DNA from: CADCTB01 sp963768975
Lineage (GTDB): Bacteria > Actinomycetota > Acidimicrobiia > Acidimicrobiales > AC-14
NCBI GenBank assembly: GCA_963768975.1
Contig: CAVYKB010000008.1
Span: forward strand, 1 to 64,000
Direction of reading: 5' to 3'
Length of the DNA stretch: 64,000 nt
Shown here: piece by piece, positions 1-8,216 of the stretch
Layout: every line of letters starts with the position of its first letter
How positions within the stretch are numbered: the stretch's first letter is position 1
Position numbers and translations under genes: made by a program
Notes under the pieces: model-generated
The model's database searches: none
What the model was told of the DNA's origin: nothing
Seen by the model: only the letters and a program-made list of their open reading frames with translations

Positions 1-390
1 CACGCACAGGGTGCCGAGGCTGTAGCCGTCGTGGGTTGTCAGCGGCACCCCGGCGTAGAACCCGATCCCCATCTCACCGGCCACGAGAGGGTTGGCCAGA
101 GTTCGGGGGTCCACCCGAGCGTCGTTCACCAGCCACGGGCCGTCATGGAGGATGGCAGAGGCGCACAGTCCCGGTTCGCGGTCGATCTGGTCGACGTCGA
201 GGCCATGGTGGGACTTGAACCAGATACGATCGGCGTCGACGATGCTCACGATGGCCACTGGGACCTCCAGCAGCCGGGCCGCCAGGGCGGTGATGCGGTC
301 GAAGGCGCCATCCGGTGGGGTGTCGAGGACGTCATAGCGCTGGACGGCGGCCAGTCGTTCCAGCTCATCGCCAGGAATCAGATCGAGCAT
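1..390 (-). CDS. GAF-domain sensor protein (C-terminus outside window)
   Basis: The first 130 codons of a minus-strand gene run off the left edge of the window. They translate as a GAF domain of the type found at the N-terminus of sensor kinases, diguanylate cyclases and phosphatases: an ERLAAVQRYDVLDTPPD start, then FDRITALAARLLEVP and IWFKSHHGLD, ending in YAGVPL and YSLGTLCV. GAF domains bind small ligands or sense redox state. The ATG is preceded by AGAAGGAGAGG about 14 nt upstream, which supports this start. The output domain lies outside the window, so the signalling class cannot be called. It is divergent from the ECF sigma gene across a 645-nt gap. Confidence 0.85.
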   Translation of the reverse strand, partial: MLDLIPGDELERLAAVQRYDVLDTPPDGAFDRITALAARLLEVPVAIVSIVDADRIWFKSHHGLDVDQIDREPGLCASAILHDGPWLVNDARVDPRTLANPLVAGEMGIGFYAGVPLTTHDGYSLGTLCV

Positions 391-1035
391 CGGACGCAGG
401 CCCTCTCCTTCTGAGTCGGTCCTCGCGTCGACGATTCGAGCAAACCGTTTGCCTCATTCTATTGCAGGGTGTGATGCGATGCAGCAGGAATGATCGTTCT
501 GACGTCTGGCGGCTCGCTGGTTAGGGCCCCAGGCGACGGTCGAACTGCGGTGTCGAGGGTATGGGCCGCTCATGGCCAGGTTCGCATTCCGTTTCCAACC
601 CCTCTATCGAGCCCCGGACGCGTTTGGCGTCGCGCCGGGTCGAGCCGACGCCGCCTCTGCATCCTCTTCGCTAGCGAGTCCTGTGCGTGCCATCGTCCAT
701 TCGGGGTCCGGACGATGAGCCATGGAAGCTGACGGCCTGTACTGAAGGTAGGTCAAACAAGTACGGGTGTACGTCGATGAGGTGAAGTGAGTTCTGCAGG
801 TTGCGTGACGAAGCGGATGCATCGTCCGCGATGCCCTTCCTAGAGGTTTCGGCACGACCTATGGGGGTACAATGCAGCAGAGCGCGCCGAGGGCGCAGGC
901 GGCTATCCGATCGTGTCTACGCTCGGCACACGCATCAAAGGGCGGTCATGCCGAGTCGTTCCCACTTCATCATGAGCCGGCGATCCTCAGCCGCTTTTCC
1001 CGAGGGACATTTGGGCGGCTATCGGACGCGACGCC
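391..1035. other. long intergenic region
   Basis: This is 645 nt between the divergent GAF gene and the ECF sigma gene. I see no reading frame with a credible protein on either strand; the short open frames are rich in Arg, Ser and Pro and lack ribosome binding sites. It probably holds both divergent promoters, but no box is clear enough to name. Confidence 0.5.
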
Positions 1036-1638
1036 GTGTGGATGGCCATGAGCGGTGATTTGAGCAGCGACGCCGTGCTCGTCGTCGCTGTCGCTCGGCG
1101 CGACCAGGTGGCGCTTGCCGAGCTGTACCGCCGCCACGGCGGAAGTCTCTTCAGCGCGGCGCTCCGAGTGCTGTCGGTGCGCCCACTCGCCGAGGAAGTG
1201 GTGCAGGACACCTTCACCTGGCTCTGGCAGAACCCTGAACGCTTCGACGTAGCCCGTGGTTCCTTGCGGTCATTCCTGCTCGCTCAGTGCCACTGTCGAG
1301 CGGTCGACATCGTCCGCTCTGAGAGTGCCCGGCGTCGTCGTGAGGACTTTGAAGGCAGCGCGCTCAGGTCGCACTACGTTCTCGAAGACGAGGTCTTGGA
1401 TTTCGTCGCAGGCCAAAAACTGCGTGAGGCGGTGGCGACGCTCTCAGAGACGGAACAGCAGGCGATAAGTCTTGCGTATTTCGGAGGCCACAGCTACGTG
1501 GACGTTGCTTTGCTTCTGGGGCTTCCGGAGGGGACGGTGAAAAGCCGTATTCGATCTGGACTCACTCGGCTCCGGTGCGCCGTGATGGAACTGGGAATCG
1601 ACCCTCGCGGGGCGAACGCCGTCCTTTGCGACCTGTAA
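1036..1638 (+). CDS. ECF-type RNA polymerase sigma factor
   Basis: This is a sigma-70 family extracytoplasmic-function sigma factor of about 200 residues, the usual size. Region 2 is visible as ALAELYRRHGGSLFSAALRV followed by AEEVVQDTFTWLWQNPERFD and the RSFLLAQCHCRAVDIVR helix. Region 4 (about 130-185) is a helix-turn-helix with LSETEQQAISLAYFGGHSY, VALLLGLPEGTVKSRIR and LTRLR. It would direct RNA polymerase to a small stress or envelope regulon. GTG 1036, ATG 1042 and ATG 1048 are all possible starts and none has a strong ribosome binding site. No anti-sigma gene follows. The next gene is convergent, 18 nt away, and encodes an RsbW-like kinase fused to PAS. Confidence 0.92.
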   Translation: MWMAMSGDLSSDAVLVVAVARRDQVALAELYRRHGGSLFSAALRVLSVRPLAEEVVQDTFTWLWQNPERFDVARGSLRSFLLAQCHCRAVDIVRSESARRRREDFEGSALRSHYVLEDEVLDFVAGQKLREAVATLSETEQQAISLAYFGGHSYVDVALLLGLPEGTVKSRIRSGLTRLRCAVMELGIDPRGANAVLCDL

Positions 1639-1656
1639 CTATCACTGAGCTGCATC

Positions 1657-3207
1657 TCAACCTGTGTCCGCTCCCCGGGGAGAGGTTTCTCGGCCGTCGT
1701 GTGGGTCAAACGGTTCGATCCACGCCAAGTACACCGACCGGCCCGGGTTGACGGGCGCCCGCTCGACCATGAACCGGCATCGAATCTCGCTGCCGTCTCT
1801 GCACAGGACCGCAAGGATGAGCGGTACGCCGAGCACATGGGCCTCTCCCGTGGTGAGGTGTCGACTGAAGCCGGCGACGTGCGCCTCCCTGAGGGCCGGG
1901 GGGATGACCGTCACCACGCGTCGACCCACCAGGTCCTCCGGCCGCCAGCCGAGAAGTCGGGCCAGCGGACGGCTGACGGCAACGATCCGGTTGGCATCAT
2001 CGGCGGCGATGACCCCACGTTGAGAGCCGGTGACGATAGAGCTGTCCCACTCCACAACGCCAGCGGCTCGCACGTCTGTCTCGAAGCGCGCCTGGGAAGT
2101 GCCCGGCCACGCTGCCAGTGGACTGCCCGAGAGTTGAGCGATGACCTGTTCGCAGGCCCAGTCCCGCACGGCGATGATCTCGGGCAACCCCGGGCGGAGC
2201 AGAAGTTTCTCCTCAAGAGCCAAGGCTTCAGCCACGTCGAGTGCGTCCTGTAGGGCCGCGAACTGCCACCCTGAGTCTGCCGGCACCTCGATAGAAAGGT
2301 CGAGATGATCAGGCACCCAGGGCAGCGGGCTGGGATGCCCGTCGGGCAGGACCGGCCGGGCCGTTCCCGAGGCGTGCGCCTCGTCGAGTGCGTCGATCAG
2401 GGCGTTCGAGATGGTGCTGCGGGCCTTGTCGGCCGCGGCCAAATCGATCTGGGGTGCGCCGTGCTCGGCGCAATAGAGGACGAACTCCCGGAGGATGGCG
2501 TCGTGGTGCTGTCGGGCCGACAACCAGAGTGTCGCCGGCATGGAGGCAAGCACGACCCGATGGTTCGCAACTGTTGCGGAAGGAGGCTCTGGCCACGCCT
2601 CGACGTCCCACCCCGCGAGAATGTCGTCGGCAGACGATGGGGGCGGGTCGCCGACGCAGAACCACACGACCTTGCCGCCTTCTCCGAGCGGATGCACCCC
2701 GCATTCAAGCGTGATGGCCGCGACAAGAGACATCCCACGACCTGTCGTCGCCTCCACGTCGTAGTTCCGCTGCACGGGGAGTGTGCTGTTGAAGTCGCGA
2801 ACCTCGACACAGACCTGGTCGACATAGCTGGAGAGACGAATGTCGATCGGAGTGTGGGCGTGTAACGATGCGTTGGTGACCACCTCGCTGATGGCGAGTT
2901 CGGTCGCGTCCCGCCACGCGTGGCGCCCGATGTCCTCTAGGAACTGACGCACTAGGCGGCGAGCCTCAGACGCGCTGTGGAGATCAGATCCGAGGGATGC
3001 TTCACGTTCTTCGAGTGCTGGGCCGTGGGCGAGCACCGGCCCCGCACCTGCGTCACCCGTGAAGTTCACAGCCCTAGTGTGCCCCATTGTCATCGAGTGA
3101 ACCCGGACCGAGCCCTCAATCGCCGCCGTTCCATCGCTGTCGCTGGACTGTGCGCCATTCGGGGTCGAGCCGGCCACAAAGCCCGATCCGCCGGGAGTGC
3201 GATCCAC
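1657..3207 (-). CDS. RsbW-like ATPase fused to a PAS domain
   Basis: This 516-residue protein has a GHKL/HATPase domain (about residues 75-195) of the RsbW/SpoIIAB anti-sigma kinase type: N-box ELAISEVVTNASLHAHT and glycine-rich TTGRGMSLVAAI. The central part (about 200-380) is uncharacterised and helical. A C-terminal PAS domain (about 385-500) shows NRIVAVSRPLARLLGW, EDLVGRRVVTVIPPALREAH and GSEIRCRF. It is cytoplasmic and probably senses a signal through PAS to control a sigma factor or anti-anti-sigma partner. The GTG at 3207 is the longest start. ATG 3093 is a good alternative because homology begins after it. It sits 23 nt downstream of the SRPBCC gene, on the same strand. The first glycine box is degenerate (RDFNST), so kinase activity is not assured. 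Confidence 0.8.
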   Translation of the reverse strand: MDRTPGGSGFVAGSTPNGAQSSDSDGTAAIEGSVRVHSMTMGHTRAVNFTGDAGAGPVLAHGPALEEREASLGSDLHSASEARRLVRQFLEDIGRHAWRDATELAISEVVTNASLHAHTPIDIRLSSYVDQVCVEVRDFNSTLPVQRNYDVEATTGRGMSLVAAITLECGVHPLGEGGKVVWFCVGDPPPSSADDILAGWDVEAWPEPPSATVANHRVVLASMPATLWLSARQHHDAILREFVLYCAEHGAPQIDLAAADKARSTISNALIDALDEAHASGTARPVLPDGHPSPLPWVPDHLDLSIEVPADSGWQFAALQDALDVAEALALEEKLLLRPGLPEIIAVRDWACEQVIAQLSGSPLAAWPGTSQARFETDVRAAGVVEWDSSIVTGSQRGVIAADDANRIVAVSRPLARLLGWRPEDLVGRRVVTVIPPALREAHVAGFSRHLTTGEAHVLGVPLILAVLCRDGSEIRCRFMVERAPVNPGRSVYLAWIEPFDPHDGRETSPRGADTG

Positions 3208-3230
3208 CCTCGGCGGAACGGGGATTTGAT

Positions 3231-3674
3231 CTAGACCTCGCCTCGCCAGGCGCCGGTCTCGCTGTTGCGTGATTCAATGAACTCCTTGAAGCGCTTGAGG
3301 TCGCCCTCGGCCTGCTTGGACACGAAGCCCAACTTATCTCCGATGGTCTCGACGATGCCCTGGGGCTCTACGTCGAGGTCAAGGGTCACACGAGTTCCCG
3401 CACCCTCGGGCTGGAAGGTGACGGTGCCCGCGTTGGGCGTGCCGTCCAGGCTCCTCCAGGAGATCTTCCGGTCGGGGTCCTGGTCGAGGATCTCGGCGTC
3501 CCACTCTCGCCGGGTGCCGGCGATCTCGGCGACCCAGTGCAGTCGCTCGTCATCAAGTTGAGTGACGCTCTCCACGCCCTCCATGAAGTGGGGGAACTCT
3601 TCGAACTGGGTCCACTGGTTGTACACAACCGTGACCGGACGATCAACGACGATCGACTTCTCGTGATCCGACAT
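3231..3674 (-). CDS. SRPBCC / COQ10-like START-fold protein
   Basis: This 147-residue cytoplasmic protein has the helix-grip (SRPBCC, polyketide cyclase/dehydrase) fold. Family landmarks are an N-terminal strand KSIVVDRPVTVVYNQWTQFE, then FPHFMEGVESV, WDAEILDQDPDRKISW and GTRVTLDLDVEP, with a C-terminal helix EGDLKRFKEFIESR. These proteins bind hydrophobic ligands; short members like this are often in actinobacterial stress regulons. ATG 3674 was chosen over the upstream in-frame start because GAGGAG lies 8 nt before it. A SigB/SigF-like promoter candidate lies about 110 nt upstream. The RsbW-PAS gene follows 23 nt downstream and may be cotranscribed. Confidence 0.88.
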   Translation of the reverse strand: MSDHEKSIVVDRPVTVVYNQWTQFEEFPHFMEGVESVTQLDDERLHWVAEIAGTRREWDAEILDQDPDRKISWRSLDGTPNAGTVTFQPEGAGTRVTLDLDVEPQGIVETIGDKLGFVSKQAEGDLKRFKEFIESRNSETGAWRGEV

Positions 3675-3781
3675 CTGGCAACTCCTCGTTGGTAGTAGGA
3701 ACAAGGCGGCAACTTCGAGTCAGCTAGACGGACTCGAGTCTTCGCCGGAAGCGCCGCCCACGACGGCCCGCTCGCCCAGGG

Positions 3782-3806
3782 CTACCCAGGATGGAGTGTT
3801 CCTAAC
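3782..3806 (-). promoter_or_regulatory. candidate SigB/SigF-type promoter
   Basis: Read on the minus strand, GTTAGG (3806-3801) is followed by GGGTAG (3787-3782), with 15 nt between GTTA and GGGTA. This resembles the actinobacterial general-stress sigma consensus (GNTT, 14-16 nt, GGGTA). It precedes the SRPBCC gene, which lies next to an RsbW-like regulator. The match is short, so this is inference. Confidence 0.35.
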
Positions 3807-3947
3807 AATCGGGAGATGCATGACTGGACGGCAACACGGATGTCGCCGGATGCGGCACCGAACGCTCCCTGACCGCCTTCCCACCCCGGTTTCGTAGCCG
3901 ACGGTCTTCTGGAAAGCTGAGGAACGGTCGCCGCCTTGACGAGAGAA

Positions 3948-3986
3948 GGCCGGTGCGACGGGGGAGTGACCCCCGACGCACCGGCC
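3948..3986 (-). terminator. hairpin terminator after the tandem-repeat lipoprotein gene
   Basis: Two 17-nt arms (3948-3964 and 3970-3986) are complementary at 16 of 17 positions around a 5-nt loop. The hairpin begins 20 nt past the stop of the lipoprotein gene, and on the minus strand it is followed by a weakly T-rich TTCTC run. It probably ends that transcript. Confidence 0.7.
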
Positions 3987-4005
3987 GGTACTGCGACCGC
4001 TCGGA

Positions 4006-5238
4006 CTACGCCTTGGGACTGTCAGCCTGCGCGGCGGTCAGGGTGACGACACCCAGGGGGATGCCCTCCTTGAAGGCGGTGACGTTGAACGTGGAGTTCA
4101 GAGCGGCGGCGCCGGCGGCGGTCAGCTTGGCCACGGTGCCCTGCAGGACCACGTCGGAGCCCGACATCGACACGGCGACGTTGGTGCCGTCGAGCGACAG
4201 CAGCGGGATGCCGGACTTGCCCCCGGCGGTGGCGGTCAGGATCGACGTGCCGGGGTCGACCACGAAGTCGGTGACCTCGATGGACTGGTTCTCCTTGCTG
4301 AACTTCAGGCCACTGCCCTGGTGGATGACATTTCCGGCGATGTAGCCGGGCTTGAAGTTCTTGTCCGAGTGGATGGCGACGAAGCCACCGGTGATCGGGA
4401 ACGAAACCGTGCCGGTGCCGGCGTCGAACTTGCCGGTGCCCGTGGGGGCGACGGCCACGCCGAGGGACTTGAGGGCGTCAGAGGTGCCGGCATCGAGCTT
4501 GACCGCGGTCTGCTTGCCGCCCAGACGGGTGATCTCGGCCACTTTGTCGGTGGCGGAGGTGTAGGTGGTCACGTTGCCCTTGGCCACCAGGCGGACGACG
4601 CCGAGCGGCGTGCCGGCCTTGATGGCCTGGGTCTTGAACGCCCCGTTGAGGGCGGAGGCCGCCGCGTCGGTCAGCTTGGCAACGGTGCCGAATAGGACGA
4701 CGTTGCCAGACTCCATGGTGACCTTGACGTTGGTGCCGTCAAGGGAGAGCAGAGGTGCGCCCGGCGTGCCGTTCACGCTGCCGTAGAGCATCGAGTTACC
4801 GGGGTCGACCACGAAGTCATCCAGAGTCACCTTGGTGGCACCTGCGGTCAGGGTGAAGCCGCTGCCCTCGTGGTTGACGGAGCCCTGGATGTAGCCGGGC
4901 TTGACCGTCGGATCGCTGTGGATCTCGGCGTATCCAGAAGTGATCGGGAAGGTGATGGTGGAGGTGGACGCATCGAAGGTGGCGTTACCGGAAGGGGCGA
5001 TGGCGACACCCAGGCCCTTCAGGGCGCCGGCGGTGCCGGCGTCGAGGATGACCGAGGTGCCCACGCCGGTGAGGGCGGGGATGGCGGTGACGGTGTCGGA
5101 TTCTGCGGACTGGGAGCTGGTCGAGCCCTGTGAGGTCGACGGGGCGCCGTTGTCATCACCGTCGCTGCCACAGGCCGCTCCGGCTAGGGCGAGTACTCCG
5201 ACGAGCGCGGTGAGGGAAGCCCTCTTCTTCATCTTCAT
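4006..5238 (-). CDS. lipoprotein built from two tandem repeats
   Basis: This 410-residue secreted lipoprotein has a signal peptide ending in ALAGAAC, with the lipidated cysteine at residue 23, followed by a Ser/Thr/Gly-rich linker to about residue 50. The rest is two homologous units of about 170 residues. Each carries the same ordered motifs: LDAGT.GALKGLGVA, ITFPITSGYAEIHSD, KPGYIQGSV.HEGSG, DFVVDPG, PLLSLDGTNV, and AGTPLGVV.L near the end. The units look like beta-rich adhesive or binding modules. I cannot assign a named family; a loose likeness to HtaA-type domains is only an impression. GAGAGACC precedes the ATG, and a strong hairpin follows the stop. It appears to be a single-gene transcript. 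Confidence 0.8.
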   Translation of the reverse strand: MKMKKRASLTALVGVLALAGAACGSDGDDNGAPSTSQGSTSSQSAESDTVTAIPALTGVGTSVILDAGTAGALKGLGVAIAPSGNATFDASTSTITFPITSGYAEIHSDPTVKPGYIQGSVNHEGSGFTLTAGATKVTLDDFVVDPGNSMLYGSVNGTPGAPLLSLDGTNVKVTMESGNVVLFGTVAKLTDAAASALNGAFKTQAIKAGTPLGVVRLVAKGNVTTYTSATDKVAEITRLGGKQTAVKLDAGTSDALKSLGVAVAPTGTGKFDAGTGTVSFPITGGFVAIHSDKNFKPGYIAGNVIHQGSGLKFSKENQSIEVTDFVVDPGTSILTATAGGKSGIPLLSLDGTNVAVSMSGSDVVLQGTVAKLTAAGAAALNSTFNVTAFKEGIPLGVVTLTAAQADSPKA

Positions 5239-5962
5239 TGGTCTCTCTTTTCGTTTTTTGCCCTGTCCGGCGAATCACTCCGCAGACCCGGGGTCTCTTT
5301 TGCCCCTTCTACGGATCACCTCACTGGACCGTATGAGGCACATATCGGAACAATGCGATGAATGTCCTGGATCTCATCGGTTTCCAATGCGACCGTCCGC
5401 AACCAACCAACACGACGGACGGGATACTGATTGCGAGCAAGGCCGAGCATGAGCTCCTCTGCAGGCGCGAACACATCCTCTCGATCCCGGTCGACCCTCC
5501 GTCACCGCGTGGTCAGGCCGTCAACACCCCCCCGTGATCCGCAGCGCCGTTCTCTTTCGTACATGAGACACCGATAGAGAGAAGGACAATCCTGTGGTCA
5601 GGCGTACACACCGATGTCGATGCCATCAACGCCACCCCTTGGGCAACGGCCTTGGCCGCCCGCCTTCCCAGGCGGCGCTCTCGCTCGCCCCGACGGGCGC
5701 TAGGCCGACCTTCCGAAGCGGCTATGACGTGCTCCACGCGCCTGTGCCGGCTTCGTAGTGGTCCCGTGGCGGCGGAGCGCCTCTCTCTCGCACCGCCGCC
5801 ACGGTCGTTCTCACCATCTCGCGCAGCCTGGCTTTCTCGGCTTGGTCGTCGGCGCCCAGACCACCAACGACGGCGACATCGGCGCTGGCCCGGTGGGGGG
5901 CTTCGTCGTCGTCACCCGGAGGACTTGGAGATCGCTCGCCCAGGTCCGAGGCGTCGTCGGCT
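5239..5962. other. long intergenic region with one hairpin
   Basis: This 724-nt stretch separates the lipoprotein gene from the duplicated-domain gene on the same strand. No frame on either strand has a credible start plus protein-like composition. The side near 5238 should hold the lipoprotein promoter, and a 12-bp perfect inverted repeat lies at 5764-5804. Words typical of the rest of the window (GCCGGC and relatives) look sparse to the left of here, which may mark a compositional boundary. Confidence 0.5.
5764..5804. terminator. inverted repeat, possible terminator
   Basis: CCGTGGCGGCGG (5764-5775) and its exact complement (5793-5804) enclose a 17-nt loop. It lies about 160 nt past the stop of the minus-strand duplicated-domain gene. 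There is no T-run on that strand, so the terminator role is tentative. Confidence 0.4.
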
Positions 5963-7435
5963 CTAGGCCGGCGCGGCGGTGACGCTTCCCACCAGGTCGT
6001 AGCGGCCGGCCTGGCCGAAGGTAGCGGCGATCGCCATCTGCGGCTGGGCCAGCATCTGCTTGTGAGTGAACAGGAAGACGTTGAATCCCACCACGTCGTC
6101 GGGGTCCACGCCGGCGAACAGGTCCTGCAGGATGTTGCCCTCCTCCATGATCGCCCGGCGCACCTTGTCGCCGATCCGGCCGGAGAGGGCAGCCAGGTCT
6201 TCGCGGTCCGGTGCTGCGTTGCCCACGCCCAGGGTCGGGATCAGCTCGTCGAGGATGCGCTTCACCTCGGCGTTGAAAGCCTGGTGCCCGGCCTCCGCCG
6301 CACTGGCCGCGACGAGGTCCTGCTCGAGGAGCACCGAGACGCAGCCGGCGACGCCGGATACGCCGCCCACGAGCGCACCGGCCAGATCGGCGGGGAAACG
6401 GATGAGATCGAGCACCACGCTGACACGGCCCGCCGCGTCGGGGATCTCGACCGTCTGGCCGGGGCCGACGCTTCCCAGGCCCAGGTTGCCGTGGCTGCCG
6501 CGCGTGTTGACCACGGCGGCCTGCCCGCTGAGGCGCAAGTTGTCCCGCAGAATCACGGTGCTCCCGTCGACCGTGAAGAACACGTTCCACATGTAGGGCT
6601 CGTCGCCGCCGGCGAGGCCGCCCTCACCGGCGCTCACGCACGTGAGCTTGCCCAGGTCGAACGTCACCCGGCGGCGGCGGGTGAAGTCCGGCGGGAGGGT
6701 GGCGTCGGCCGAACCGGCGATGCGCCACTCCCCTCGGCTTCCGACGTCGAAGAGCCTGCTGAACGGCCGGGAGCGGTCGGCCAGCAGCTCGGTCTCGGTG
6801 AACGTGAGGACGTCGGTGCCGAGGATGTCGTCCTTGTCGACCAGCAACAACTTCTGGACCAGGTTCGAGTTGGCCAGCACGGCCCCCTTGACCCTGGCCT
6901 TGATGCGCTCGGTGATCGCCTCCTCGACAGCGGTGCTGACCTCCAGCGGGTTGGCGCCCGGTGCTGCCGGATCGACGAGCACGCCGGCGACGATCGTGCG
7001 CAGCTCGACGGTGAACTGGTCGACGAGGGCGTCGTAGCCGGCGAGGATGGCTGCGTCACTGACCGCGTCCTCCTCGGCCAGCACGTAGAGCACACCGACC
7101 ACACCGGATGCCCCGCCCACCAGCGCCTCACCCAGCTCACCCGGCAGGGGGATGGGCTTCAGAGCGAAACTGTTGCGACCAACCTTGTCGGGTACGGCGA
7201 CCGTCTCGCCGTCGCGGACCTCTGGCAGGTTGCCGTGCCGGCTGTCGGTCCGGCGCACGACCGGCGTGCCGCTGAGGGCCAGCTTCCCGTCGGCGCGCTG
7301 GACGATCTTCATCGTCCCGCCGTCGACAGCGAAGAACACGGTCATGAGGTACGGCTCGGCCAGACCGAGCTCGCCGTTCTTGATGGCCGTCACCGTCTTG
7401 ATGTCGATGGTGACGGGCAGGTCGGGGACGGACAT
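5963..7435 (-). CDS. duplicated-domain protein of unknown function
   Basis: This 490-residue protein has no signal peptide or membrane segment and consists of two homologous halves (about 1-245 and 255-490). Each half contains EPYLMTVFF.VDG, then SRHGNL / GSHGNL, G.TV.IPD..GR, LGEALVGGASGV.G, and a helical segment ending in F.ETELLADRSR or F.HKQMLAQPQM. I do not recognise the family. AGAGGAG precedes the ATG and overlaps the stop region of the upstream lipoprotein gene (11-nt gap), so the two are translationally linked. The pair shares its promoter region with the divergent StyA-like gene and should belong to the same regulon through the shared operator. Confidence 0.75.
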   Translation of the reverse strand: MSVPDLPVTIDIKTVTAIKNGELGLAEPYLMTVFFAVDGGTMKIVQRADGKLALSGTPVVRRTDSRHGNLPEVRDGETVAVPDKVGRNSFALKPIPLPGELGEALVGGASGVVGVLYVLAEEDAVSDAAILAGYDALVDQFTVELRTIVAGVLVDPAAPGANPLEVSTAVEEAITERIKARVKGAVLANSNLVQKLLLVDKDDILGTDVLTFTETELLADRSRPFSRLFDVGSRGEWRIAGSADATLPPDFTRRRRVTFDLGKLTCVSAGEGGLAGGDEPYMWNVFFTVDGSTVILRDNLRLSGQAAVVNTRGSHGNLGLGSVGPGQTVEIPDAAGRVSVVLDLIRFPADLAGALVGGVSGVAGCVSVLLEQDLVAASAAEAGHQAFNAEVKRILDELIPTLGVGNAAPDREDLAALSGRIGDKVRRAIMEEGNILQDLFAGVDPDDVVGFNVFLFTHKQMLAQPQMAIAATFGQAGRYDLVGSVTAAPA

Positions 7436-7446
7436 GATCGCTCCTC

Positions 7447-7998
7447 TCAGAAGTCCACGTCGGTGGAGGTGAACGAGGTGACCGGCTTCGGCGGGCGGGC
7501 CAGGTCGGTGTCAGTGCTGGTGAAGCCCGTGGACGTGCGGATCCTGCCCCGCTGGCTGCCGTTCTCGAGCACCACCCAACCGCCGACCGCCGGCGCCCCC
7601 CGCACCTCGCCCTTGGCCCGGTACAGGCCGGCCGGCGTTGTCACCGTCGAGGCGCGGAACCGGTACGACGCACCGCCGGGCAGGATGAACGAGCCGGTCA
7701 GCGCGTCATCGTCGACCCGACCGGTGAGACGGGCACCGTCGGCGCTGGTCAGCGCGATCGTGCCGTCGTCGGCGGCCTCGCCGGTGAACCACGACGCGAT
7801 CGACTTCCCATCGCACACGTAGGCGAGGATCCGGCCGTCGGACTCGCCGACCACTGCGCCTACGAATGCATCGGAGCCCTCGACGGACGCGGCGAAGCTG
7901 GCTGCCTCGGCCTTGTCGTCGTCGCCCCCGGCGCTCCCGCACCCGGCGAGCACCGCTACCGCCAGTCCGACCAACACGTACCTGATGTGGCTCTTCAT
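7447..7998 (-). CDS. small lipoprotein
   Basis: This 183-residue lipoprotein has a signal peptide ending in VAVLAGC (cysteine 20), then an acidic linker and a beta-rich domain including GRILAYVCDGKSIASWFTGE, DDALTGSFILPGG and GLYRAKGEV. The C-terminus repeats a short motif, GFTSTDTD and SFTSTDVDF. The function is unknown. ATG 7998 was chosen over an upstream in-frame start because AAGGAGG lies 7-8 nt before it and the signal peptide then begins correctly. It is first in a two-gene operon with the duplicated-domain gene. A variant of the shared three-half-site operator lies 44-70 nt upstream. Confidence 0.85.
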   Translation of the reverse strand: MKSHIRYVLVGLAVAVLAGCGSAGGDDDKAEAASFAASVEGSDAFVGAVVGESDGRILAYVCDGKSIASWFTGEAADDGTIALTSADGARLTGRVDDDALTGSFILPGGASYRFRASTVTTPAGLYRAKGEVRGAPAVGGWVVLENGSQRGRIRTSTGFTSTDTDLARPPKPVTSFTSTDVDF

Positions 7999-8041
7999 GG
8001 TCGAGCCTCCTTTCTTGTCGTCCGGATGGCGTGACCCTGTT

Positions 8042-8068
8042 CGGGACACCCGTGCCATCCGGTGGCAC
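8042..8068 (-). promoter_or_regulatory. operator-like box, copy 1 (degenerate)
   Basis: GTGCCA (8052-8057), 5 nt, TGGCAC (8063-8068) form an inverted repeat, with a weaker half-site CGGGAC (8042-8047) 4 nt to the left. The spacing is identical to the boxes at 8156 and 11312. It lies upstream of the lipoprotein/duplicated-domain operon. Confidence 0.5.
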
Positions 8069-8155
8069 GATCGTCCGCCGCCGGGGTTGGACCGGCGTAG
8101 GAGAGCGGTTCCTATGGCCCTCCAACCGATCGATCCGAGGATGTGTCCGCGCCGC

Positions 8156-8182
8156 GGGCACGGCGGTGCCCCCGGTGGGCAC
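8156..8182 (+). promoter_or_regulatory. operator-like box, copy 2
   Basis: Three half-sites: GGGCAC (8156-8161), 4 nt, GTGCCC (8166-8171), 5 nt, GGGCAC (8177-8182). The outer direct repeats are 21 bp apart, two helical turns. The box ends 34 nt before the StyA-like gene's ATG. The same arrangement recurs at 11312-11338. Confidence 0.65.
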
Positions 8183-8216
8183 GCCGTTCTTGCTGACGAC
8201 GAGACGAGGAGGACAG

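Noticed and set aside
6062..7822. 586-codon plus-strand open frame
   Set aside because: It runs across two minus-strand genes with good ribosome binding sites and has no protein-like features.
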